NCBI GenBank assembly: GCA_003567495.1
Contig: PWZK01000249.1
Coordinates: forward strand, 1 to 5,500
Reading direction: 5' to 3'
DNA: 5,500 nucleotides
Origin: Candidatus Brocadiaceae bacterium
GTDB taxonomy: Bacteria > Planctomycetota > Brocadiia > SM23-32
Of this stretch, positions 1 through 5,361 are shown piece by piece. A model generated the notes under the pieces. It was not told the origin of the DNA, ran no database searches, and saw only the letters and a list, made by a program, of their open reading frames with translations. The position numbers and the translations under genes were made by a program. Position 1 is the first letter of the stretch, and every line of letters begins with the position of its first letter.

Positions 1-70
1 GGCCAGGGGGGGGTGGCTTTATCGCTTTTGGAACATATGCGTGAAAGAAAAACGCACGGCTATCTGACAT
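1..70 (-). CDS. Possible N-terminal fragment of an unrecognised protein (runs off left edge)
   Basis: An ATG at 70-68 on the minus strand opens a frame that stays open to the window edge, giving 23 complete codons that begin MSDSRAFFFHAYVPKAIKPP. A purine-rich stretch (GAAAGAG) ends about five bases before the ATG and could act as a weak ribosome binding site. The start lies 60 bases beyond the response regulator stop on the same strand, so it could be the next gene of the same operon. The visible part has an aromatic FFF run and then a proline run encoded across an eight-base G/C homopolymer at 6-13. I do not recognise the family. With so few codons, chance is a real alternative. Confidence 0.35.
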   Translation of the reverse strand, partial: MSDSRAFFFHAYVPKAIKPPPPG

Positions 71-130
71 TTTTTCTCTTTCGTCTTCAAGTGTCTTTCA
101 GCCCGGGATGATTTTCAGGAAACACATCGG

Positions 131-143
131 TTATGAAATATGC
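131..143 (+). repeat. 13-base repeat, copy 1 (at the response regulator stop)
   Basis: TTATGAAATATGC here is identical to 4181-4193. After it the two copies share scattered bases (positions 147, 150-152 and 154 match their counterparts) but differ in the GC block that follows. This copy covers the stop codon and last codons of the response regulator read on the minus strand. An exact 13-mer shared by chance within 5.5 kb is possible but not common. Confidence 0.45.
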
Positions 144-628
144 CCGCCCGTGTTTTCTTGATCCCAGAAAGCGGACTCAAGTTTTTTTTGGAATCTCTGA
201 TTCGAAAGCGTTAAATGTCTCTTTTCCAGAACTGTTGTTGTAGTGCGGCAGAGTTCTTCTTTTCGGATCGGCTTATTTAAATAGCTGTCTGCATCACAGT
301 TAAGAGCTTCTTTTACATCTTGGAACTCCCGGCTGGCCGAAACGACCACGGCTGCGGTATATGTTTGAAGCTCACGGATCTTTCTAAGAAGCCAGAGGCC
401 GCCTTTGCCCGGCATACGCAGGTCTATCAATGCGAGTGCTATATCATCTTCGCACAGGATCTCCAGCGCCTCTTCCGCAATTGTCGCCACCTGCACGTTA
501 TTGAATCCATAATATGCCAGGGATCGTTGCATATACTCAAGGGCATCTGTTTCGTCGTCTACGATAAGAATTTGTTCCTCCTTGATTTTTGCACGAACTA
601 TTTTCCCGGTACCGGTTGCATCGTTCAT
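131..628 (-). CDS. Single-domain response regulator (CheY-like receiver)
   Basis: This 165-residue protein is a two-component receiver that should take a phosphoryl group from the histidine kinase encoded just upstream. The receiver fold covers about residues 18-137. The acidic pocket is D24-D25, the phospho-acceptor aspartate is D69 in LIDLRMPG, the switch serine is S97 in VVVSAS, and the conserved lysine is K119 in the NKP motif, with Y116 before it, so all key residues are present. No DNA-binding, GGDEF or other output domain follows. The tail (about 138-165) is short, charged and probably helical. Such regulators act through protein contact or as relay intermediates. The start is the ATG at 628, with AGGAG at 644-640, a long spacing of 11 bases. 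That Shine-Dalgarno overlaps the kinase TGA, which suggests translational coupling. The last codons (GGHIS-stop) lie in a short sequence repeated at 4181-4193. Confidence 0.93.
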   Translation of the reverse strand: MNDATGTGKIVRAKIKEEQILIVDDETDALEYMQRSLAYYGFNNVQVATIAEEALEILCEDDIALALIDLRMPGKGGLWLLRKIRELQTYTAAVVVSASREFQDVKEALNCDADSYLNKPIRKEELCRTTTTVLEKRHLTLSNQRFQKKLESAFWDQENTGGHIS

Positions 629-639
629 AAAGAAATTTT

Positions 640-644
640 CTCCT
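640..644 (-). promoter_or_regulatory. Ribosome binding site of the response regulator, overlapping the kinase stop
   Basis: Read on the minus strand, 646-640 is TGAGGAG. TGA (646-644) is the kinase stop codon and AGGAG (644-640) is the only Shine-Dalgarno-like sequence ahead of the regulator ATG at 628. The overlap suggests that ribosomes finishing the kinase restart on the regulator. The 11-base spacing is longer than ideal, so initiation may depend on this coupling. Confidence 0.6.
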
Positions 645-2506
645 CAGTTTGTCAACGGTAAAAGTATAGTGAAAGCCGCTCCGCCTTCTTTTCTGTTTTT
701 GGCATCCAATCTCCCGCCGTGTTCTTTTACGATCCCGTAACTTACCGACAAGCCCAGGCCGGTTCCTTCTCCCTCGGGTTTGGTTGTGAAAAAGGGCGAA
801 AAAAGTTTGTCCAATGCATTTTCGGGGACACCGGGCCCGGAATCGAGAATTTTGATTTCTGCGTTATTCTCCACCTGAGACGTGCAGACTGTAAGCGTCC
901 CGCTTTTTCCCCGCCTCCGCATAAAATATTCCGCATTGTTAAAAAGATTCAAAAACACCTGTCCCAACTGTTCTTCAGATGCCTCAACCGGCGGCAGGCC
1001 GTGGGACAGCTTCTTTTCCACGTTTATATTCCATGATTTCAGGTGGTTTTCTTTCAGCTTTAAAGTATCTCTTAATAGCTTGTTGATGTCAATTGGACGC
1101 TTTTTTGTTTTTCCTTTCCGCGAAAAACTCAACAGGCCGTCTGTGATGTTATTTATTTGTTGAGAGGAATTGTAAATTCTCTTAATGTCGCCTTTTACAT
1201 CTTCGGTTATCCCGTCTTCCCTGCTCAGCAGCAGGTCTGCAAATCCCATCATCGTGTTCAGCGGGTTTTTTATCTCATGTGCCACGCCCGCCACCAGCTC
1301 TCCGAGCGCGGCCAGTTTCTCGGATCTTCTCAGATCCCTTGACATTTTTCTGTAATTTGTGATGTCGTTTCCGATGGCGCCAACGGCGTTAACTTTACCG
1401 TTCACGTCAAACAGGGGGAAAAGGGTGGTTCGGAAAAGACGCTCATCACCGTCCAGTTTTAAGGTATCTTCTACTTCAATAGATCTTTGCGTCGTCCGGA
1501 TCTGTTTGATTCGTTCTTCAAACGTTTTTGCAGTTTCAGGAGGTAAAAATTCTCTGATGGACCTGCCGATCATGTCGTCCGGCGAGAGGGAAAACATCCC
1601 GGATATGGCGGGGTTCACCAGCGCGTAACGTCCCTGAAGGTCGCATTCGCAGATCAAGAGCGGACTGTTTGAAATAACTGCCTGAAGTCGTTCTTTTGCC
1701 TTGTGCAAATCCTGCCTGGCCAGTTTTTGTTCGGTGATATCTCTGCCAATGCCCTGAAATTCCGTAATCTTGCCATTTTCATCCAACACGGCGCTCTTTG
1801 CCCATTCTATCCATCTCCAGCCTTTCTCGGTCAATAGCCTTTGCTCGAACGAGACTCGATAAGGGGGGGTTTTGAGCTTATGAGAGTTCTCACGCGTGTT
1901 TTCAACATCGTCTTCGTGCACGTCCGGCTCGAATGTGCCGCCTTCAAGCTTGCGCCTTTTCCCGCCGAATGCCCTGCAGTATGCATCGTTGGCAAATCTC
2001 AGTCTGTTTTCGGAGTCAGCCACGACAATCATGTCCTGTTGCGATTCGACAAGGCCGCGGTAGCGGTTTCGGCTATCCTGCAACATGCGCTCTTTGTCCC
2101 GCTGCTCCACAATCCACAGGCCGAAAGCAACTGTAAGCAGGCCCACTCCGGCCAATTTGCCTAATTCGCCCACAATCCCGGACATTACCGCAGGCGTTGC
2201 CAGAAAAATTTCGGTGAAGCTTACCGTCGCGTGAAAAAAGATAAATCCGCATCCCGAAGTAGCCATAAGAACAGCTTTACCTGAGAGATATTTTGACCAT
2301 GAGTCTGGACAAAATACCATAAATATCAGATACGTGCCGGTCAAAAGGGGCAGAACACCGCTGAGCAGCAGGTTTATGCGAAAAGCGATGTCCGACTGTA
2401 TCTGCTCAATATTCAACAGCAGGCTGCTGAAAAGAAGGCCAGTCAGCAGAAAAATCAAAGCTGCAAGGCGAAAAATATAGAACAGTTTTTGTTGCTGGAG
2501 TTTCAA
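644..2506 (-). CDS. Membrane-bound PAS-PAS sensor histidine kinase
   Basis: This 620-residue sensor kinase should autophosphorylate on a histidine and pass the phosphoryl group to the receiver encoded 15 bases downstream. The N-terminus has about four hydrophobic segments (near 10-32, 45-66, 79-100 and 108-133) with only short loops, so there is no large periplasmic sensor domain. Two PAS domains follow (about 145-262 and 268-385), each ending in a GRDIT/GNDIT PAC-type motif that leads into a helix. The HisKA dimerisation domain carries the phospho-acceptor H410 in HEIKNPL. The ATPase domain shows an N box (FNNAEYF, N523-N524), a G1 box (DSGPGV from D555), an F box (FSPFFTTK, 569-576) and a G2 box (GTGLGLS, 581-587). 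The cytoplasmic PAS domains suggest sensing of an internal ligand, redox state or membrane-derived signal. The start is a TTG at 2506-2504 without a clear Shine-Dalgarno. The frame stays open upstream but has no ATG or GTG nearby, so the exact N-terminus is uncertain. Confidence 0.93.
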   Translation of the reverse strand: MKLQQQKLFYIFRLAALIFLLTGLLFSSLLLNIEQIQSDIAFRINLLLSGVLPLLTGTYLIFMVFCPDSWSKYLSGKAVLMATSGCGFIFFHATVSFTEIFLATPAVMSGIVGELGKLAGVGLLTVAFGLWIVEQRDKERMLQDSRNRYRGLVESQQDMIVVADSENRLRFANDAYCRAFGGKRRKLEGGTFEPDVHEDDVENTRENSHKLKTPPYRVSFEQRLLTEKGWRWIEWAKSAVLDENGKITEFQGIGRDITEQKLARQDLHKAKERLQAVISNSPLLICECDLQGRYALVNPAISGMFSLSPDDMIGRSIREFLPPETAKTFEERIKQIRTTQRSIEVEDTLKLDGDERLFRTTLFPLFDVNGKVNAVGAIGNDITNYRKMSRDLRRSEKLAALGELVAGVAHEIKNPLNTMMGFADLLLSREDGITEDVKGDIKRIYNSSQQINNITDGLLSFSRKGKTKKRPIDINKLLRDTLKLKENHLKSWNINVEKKLSHGLPPVEASEEQLGQVFLNLFNNAEYFMRRRGKSGTLTVCTSQVENNAEIKILDSGPGVPENALDKLFSPFFTTKPEGEGTGLGLSVSYGIVKEHGGRLDAKNRKEGGAAFTILLPLTN

Positions 2507-2550
2507 TTTTTCAAATAATTTTCTGCTTGGTCGCTTCTTACTGAAAGTGC

Positions 2551-3567
2551 TTATCCAGTTACAAAGCCCTGCAGCGTTGCTTTACAGGCGGGGCAGCGAT
2601 TCTCGCGGGGGTAGCTCTCGGCGGCGCCCGATGGCCCTCGCTCTATCACGACCCCGCCGCATTCGGCGCATCGGGTGTCGTGGAATTCAGGCATGTTTAT
2701 GTTGCCTGCATAGACGTGGCGAAGCCCCTCTTCAAGGCCCGTTTTCAATGCTTTCTTGATGGATTCGGGTGGCGTTGACTCGATATCCATGGCCTCGTAG
2801 TCGGGATGAAATCTCGATACATGCCAGGGTATGACGGGAGACACTGAAGCAATGAATCGGGCGATATTTCGGATTTCCTCCCGCGTATCATTCAATCCCG
2901 GCACCAGCAGGGTGGTGATTTCCACATGTATGCCGGCTTCATGCATGTTGCGTATCGAGTCGAGAACGGGCTGGAGGCGAGCGCCGCAGTAACGCCGGTA
3001 GTATGAATCGTTAAAACCTTTCAGGTCGACGTTTACGGCATTTATGAATCCCGCCATGGCATCCACCGCCTGAGGGGATTGATAGCCGTTGGTTACCATG
3101 ACGTTAAGCAGGTCTTTTTCATGCGCAAGCTTCGCCGTTTCCAGGGCGTATTCCATGAAAATCGTCGGCTCGTTGTATGTGTAGCTGATGCTGCGGCATC
3201 CCTGGAGAAGGGCCTGTTTAACTACGTGTTCAGGTTCGGTAAAGGGGTGTTGGTCGAACTTCTCGCTATTGGCTATCTTCGAAATACGCCAGTTTTGACA
3301 CCACGGACATTGGAAATTACAGCCCGGAGTGGATATTGAGAGCGAGGTGCTGCCCGGGAGGAAATGGTAGAGTGGTTTTTTCTCAATAACATCAACGCTT
3401 ACGTTCGTGAGCCTGCCATATACCAGTGAGTACAGCCTGCCACCTCTGTTTTCACGCACCTTGCAAAAGCCGCGTCCTCCATCGGGTACAAGGCACCCGT
3501 GCGAACACAGAAAACAGCTTACATCTCCGCCCACTTCGGTGCTCACGTAAAAAGATGCTTCTTTCAT
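2551..3567 (-). CDS. amrS: AmmeMemoRadiSam system radical SAM enzyme (AmrS-like, PFL-activase related)
   Basis: This 338-residue protein is a radical SAM enzyme that should bind a [4Fe-4S] cluster and cleave S-adenosylmethionine to a 5'-deoxyadenosyl radical. The signature CxxxCxxC is C83-C87-C90 in CNFQCPWC. A SAM-contact motif, YTYNEPT, follows at 129-135. An N-terminal cysteine group (C18, C21, C25, C35) and a C-terminal zinc-ribbon-like pair of knuckles (C300/C303 and C325/C328) flank the barrel. This three-part layout, together with the LYHFLPGS and WHVSRFHPDY motifs, matches the family called AmmeMemoRadiSam system radical SAM enzyme, often annotated as a pyruvate formate-lyase activase homologue. 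Family members commonly sit near genes for Memo and AMMECR1 domain proteins, but neither is in this window. The natural substrate cannot be read from the sequence. The ATG start at 3567 has a strong AAGGTGG four bases upstream. The gene sits 49 bases after the carbonic anhydrase gene and 44 bases before the kinase gene, so it is probably co-transcribed with both. Confidence 0.9.
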   Translation of the reverse strand: MKEASFYVSTEVGGDVSCFLCSHGCLVPDGGRGFCKVRENRGGRLYSLVYGRLTNVSVDVIEKKPLYHFLPGSTSLSISTPGCNFQCPWCQNWRISKIANSEKFDQHPFTEPEHVVKQALLQGCRSISYTYNEPTIFMEYALETAKLAHEKDLLNVMVTNGYQSPQAVDAMAGFINAVNVDLKGFNDSYYRRYCGARLQPVLDSIRNMHEAGIHVEITTLLVPGLNDTREEIRNIARFIASVSPVIPWHVSRFHPDYEAMDIESTPPESIKKALKTGLEEGLRHVYAGNINMPEFHDTRCAECGGVVIERGPSGAAESYPRENRCPACKATLQGFVTG

Positions 3568-3571
3568 AGTT

Positions 3572-3578
3572 CCACCTT
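3572..3578 (-). promoter_or_regulatory. Ribosome binding site of the radical SAM gene
   Basis: AAGGTGG on the minus strand, four bases before the ATG at 3567. It is a close match to the Shine-Dalgarno consensus and fixes the start of the gene. Confidence 0.7.
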
Positions 3579-3616
3579 AACAGAGCTCTCAGTATGGTAA
3601 AGATGTCCCGGAGTTA

Positions 3617-4135
3617 TCAACTACTTTCTTCGAAAAGCAAAGCGTGGTCGACCTCGGTAATCCGGCCGGTCTTTACGTCGTAAATAAATCCGCGCACGTC
3701 TATGTCCCGGAGCCATGGGTGATTTCTTACCGCATTAATCTGCCGCTGCACGCATTCGTAAAGGTCTGTGAAAGGAAGAAAAGAAACGGGAGCGGCCGGG
3801 AGAAGCCCCGTCTCGCGCTGCAGCCTGGCGGTTAATTCTTTCTCATCTAGCCCTAGAAGCCCGCACTCAGTGTGGGCCAGTATCATAAGCTCACGCGTGC
3901 CCATCGCTCGTTGGGACAGGACAAGCGAGCGGATGACGTCGTCGGTGACGATTGCTCCTGCGTTGCGAATGATGTGCGCTTCACCCGCCTGCAGACCGAG
4001 CATTTTGTAAGGATCAATACGTATATCCATACATGTCAGTATGGCCAGTTTTCGTTTCGGGCAGGCATCATGCGACGCTGAAGCGGGCCGGCCACAGTTT
4101 TTACAAGTTTCAAAAATGACATCTATTTCACCCAT
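3617..4135 (-). CDS. Small beta-class carbonic anhydrase with a cysteine-bearing N-terminus
   Basis: This protein is a beta-carbonic anhydrase, a zinc enzyme that interconverts CO2 and bicarbonate in the cytoplasm. Counting from the ATG at 4135 it has 172 residues, typical of the short beta subtype. Zinc ligands are C35 (in TCMDIRID), H88 and C91 (in AHTEC). The catalytic Asp-Arg dyad is D37/R39, and the conserved RNAG loop is at 57-60. I chose the ATG at 4135 because GGAGG lies at 4145-4141, five bases upstream. The frame also has a TTG at 4153, which would put that Shine-Dalgarno inside the coding region and is less likely. With the ATG start the ligand numbers fit what I recall for small mycobacterial enzymes of this class. 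An oddity is three further cysteines ahead of the active site (C11, C14, C25; a CKNC pair plus one more), which suggests an extra metal site or a disulfide. It appears to be the first gene of a four-gene operon. Confidence 0.9.
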   Translation of the reverse strand: MGEIDVIFETCKNCGRPASASHDACPKRKLAILTCMDIRIDPYKMLGLQAGEAHIIRNAGAIVTDDVIRSLVLSQRAMGTRELMILAHTECGLLGLDEKELTARLQRETGLLPAAPVSFLPFTDLYECVQRQINAVRNHPWLRDIDVRGFIYDVKTGRITEVDHALLFEESS

Positions 4136-4140
4136 AAAAA

Positions 4141-4145
4141 CCTCC
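4141..4145 (-). promoter_or_regulatory. Ribosome binding site that decides the carbonic anhydrase start
   Basis: GGAGG on the minus strand, followed by a five-base T run and then the ATG at 4135. This is an ideal Shine-Dalgarno and spacing, and it argues against initiation at the in-frame TTG at 4153. Confidence 0.75.
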
Positions 4146-4180
4146 AATTTCAAGCCTTTATATTGACGCCTGTCGTTGGT

Positions 4181-4193
4181 TTATGAAATATGC
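4181..4193 (+). repeat. 13-base repeat, copy 2 (ahead of the carbonic anhydrase gene)
   Basis: The second exact copy of TTATGAAATATGC, in the same orientation as copy 1. It is followed by GGGCTGG where copy 1 has CCGCCCG. It lies in the noncoding leader about 45 bases upstream of the carbonic anhydrase ATG. It may be a fragment of a dispersed repeat or a shared binding site. Confidence 0.45.
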
Positions 4194-4248
4194 GGGCTGG
4201 TGCTTAGTTCTGCCAATCTACTAAACTTCATGCGTTTTAATGTTATCC

Positions 4249-4264
4249 TTAATTACGCAATTAA
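4249..4264. repeat. AT-rich inverted repeat (possible operator)
   Basis: TTAATT and AATTAA form perfect six-base arms around a four-base centre (ACGC). The site ends three bases beyond the ricT stop codon on the minus strand. The arms contain only A and T and no U run follows, so an intrinsic terminator is unlikely. A dimeric regulator site for the downstream operon is possible, but no family is recognisable. Confidence 0.4.
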
Positions 4265-4267
4265 CCA

Positions 4268-5086
4268 CTAGCCGCCTTTGCCTGAGCAGCGATCGCCCGG
4301 TTTTCTTTTCAGCGCGCAGGCTGAGTATTTTGATTCGGTTTTGTCCGGAAACCGGACTGTTACTTGTTGAGCTATAATTTCGGATCCTATAACGGTTCCG
4401 GGTCCGTCCGGTGTCTGCACTTTCCTGCCGGGCCTGGGCAGTTTTTTACGAAGTTCGGCATAGGTTTTTTCCTCGAATTTCAGGCAGCACTTCAAACGCC
4501 CGCAGCATCCGCTGATCTTTCCGGGGTCCAGGGTTGATTTCTGGCTTTTGGCAGCTTTCACAGATACCGGTTTCAATGCGTTCAGGAATGTATGGCAACA
4601 TAATTTCCTTCCGCATGGGCCATACTCGCCCAGAAGCCGCGCTTCGTCGCGCACGCCTATCTGCCGCATCTCTATGCGTGTTTTATATATCTGGGCAAGC
4701 TGTTTGACAAGCCGGCGGAAATCCACTCTGTTTTCGGAAGAGAAAAAGAAAATTATTTTATGCCCGCCGAACAGATGTTCTACCTTTATAAGTTTCATCG
4801 GCAGGTCGAGCTCAGATATCAGCCTTCGGCAGGTTGCGAATTCTTCTTTCTCGTTTTCTTCACTGATTACCCTGAGGGTTTCCCGGTCTTTTAAAGAGGC
4901 CTTTCTTAATACCTCACCTTTGGACTTTGTATCGTCAACATTTACGCGAGCGACTACCACCCCCCATTCCACTCCCCGGGGGGTGCGAATAACGACGGGG
5001 TCCCCTGCGGCCACCATGATGTCAGTCGCTTTGAAATAGTCCAGATAACCCATCGCCCCGTAATGAACCGCCAGCTCTTTGGCCAT
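4268..5086 (-). CDS. ricT: PSP1 domain protein, RicT (YaaT) family
   Basis: This 272-residue protein belongs to the PSP1/RicT family. In Bacillus subtilis RicT (YaaT) forms a complex with RicA and RicF that carries iron-sulfur clusters and affects RNA processing and phosphorelay output; the role in other phyla is less clear. The PSP1 core spans about residues 58-142. It is followed by the hallmark cysteine segment: GPCGRKLCC (C158, C163, C164), the PVSVKAAKSQ motif, and KISGCCGRLKCCL (C194, C195, C200, C201). A small beta-rich segment at about 220-248 (QTPDGPGTV...VTVRFPD) resembles the usual C-terminal part of the family. The length is normal. The start is the ATG at 5086; the frame upstream meets a stop at 5125-5123 with no other start codon between. 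The Shine-Dalgarno is poor. In many genomes holB lies directly upstream, but here that side holds only noncoding repeat sequence and a probable insertion sequence. Confidence 0.93.
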   Translation of the reverse strand: MAKELAVHYGAMGYLDYFKATDIMVAAGDPVVIRTPRGVEWGVVVARVNVDDTKSKGEVLRKASLKDRETLRVISEENEKEEFATCRRLISELDLPMKLIKVEHLFGGHKIIFFFSSENRVDFRRLVKQLAQIYKTRIEMRQIGVRDEARLLGEYGPCGRKLCCHTFLNALKPVSVKAAKSQKSTLDPGKISGCCGRLKCCLKFEEKTYAELRKKLPRPGRKVQTPDGPGTVIGSEIIAQQVTVRFPDKTESKYSACALKRKPGDRCSGKGG

Positions 5087-5361
5087 ATTGTCGTCCGCAA
5101 ATGAAAAGTTGGCGTCAGGCGCTCAAAAGCCCTACGCGTTTTGTCGGCGCGTTACTGCACAGGCGCCGAGAAAATTACAAATCCAAAATCACAAGTTCCA
5201 AATAAATTCAAAAGTACACTTGATGAATTGTTTTCACACATCGACAACAAATTATTTCACTGAACATTATCAAGCGCACTTCTATTTTAAGGCTTTGTCA
5301 AAAAATGTGCAAGTTGAGGAATTTGCGCTGTAACCAGCAAACGCCCGCTGCGAACAAAAAA
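5087..5361. other. Gene-free interval upstream of ricT
   Basis: This stretch carries no convincing coding sequence on either strand. It has a GC-rich part next to ricT (to about 5170), an A-rich repeat tract at 5171-5214, an AT-rich part to about 5329, and a possible insertion-sequence end from 5330. An 84-codon open frame on the plus strand (5079-5333) overlaps the ricT start and translates to low-complexity sequence from the A-rich tract, so I do not treat it as a gene. No promoter for ricT could be named with confidence. Confidence 0.6.
5171..5214 (+). repeat. A-rich degenerate repeat tract (CAAATyCCAAA-like units)
   Basis: The tract is built from variants of a short unit, such as ACAAATCCAAA, CACAAGTTCCAAAT and AAATTCAAAAG. 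From memory, tracts of this style (alternating ACAAATTCCAAAT units) are dispersed between genes in many uncultured and deltaproteobacterial genomes. On the minus strand they translate as runs rich in F, I, W, L and G, which create spurious ORFs. Its function is unknown. Confidence 0.55.

Larger units (their letters stand above)
4136..4267 (-). promoter_or_regulatory. Leader between ricT and the carbonic anhydrase operon
   Basis: This 132-base gap is clearly longer than the other gaps in the gene row and is more AT-rich than the flanking genes, so it is the most likely place for a promoter of the carbonic anhydrase-amrS-kinase-regulator genes. It holds an inverted repeat at 4249-4264, one copy of a 13-base repeat at 4181-4193 and the Shine-Dalgarno at 4145-4141. 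I could not find a -35/-10 pair with good sequence and spacing, nor a stem followed by a T run on the minus strand. Read-through from ricT is therefore equally possible. Confidence 0.35.

Noticed and set aside
43..82. Hairpin from GAAAGAAAAA and TTTTTCTCTTTC as a terminator after the regulator
   Set aside because: The arms are purine/pyrimidine tracts with mismatches and no GC stem, so stable pairing is unlikely.
320..661. 113-codon plus-strand ORF opposite the regulator
   Set aside because: It lies antisense to a clear receiver domain and has no recognisable domain of its own.
4136..4153. Longer carbonic anhydrase starting at TTG 4153, adding six residues
   Set aside because: It would place the strong GGAGG at 4145-4141 inside the coding region. 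The ATG at 4135 has ideal spacing from it.
4199..4216. Sigma-54-like element TTGGCAGAACTAAGCACC on the minus strand
   Set aside because: The GG and GC elements are nine bases apart instead of ten, and the -12 part lacks TTGC.
4548..5039. 163-codon plus-strand ORF opposite ricT
   Set aside because: It is serine- and arginine-rich, as expected for the complement of a real gene, and has no family features.
5266..5301. Minus-strand TTGACA (5301-5296) with GATAAT (5271-5266) as a ricT promoter
   Set aside because: Both hexamers are good, but the spacer is 24 bases, well outside the 16-18 normally used by sigma-70.
5079..5333. 84-codon plus-strand ORF
   Set aside because: It overlaps the ricT start, has no ribosome binding site and takes much of its sequence from the A-rich repeat tract.
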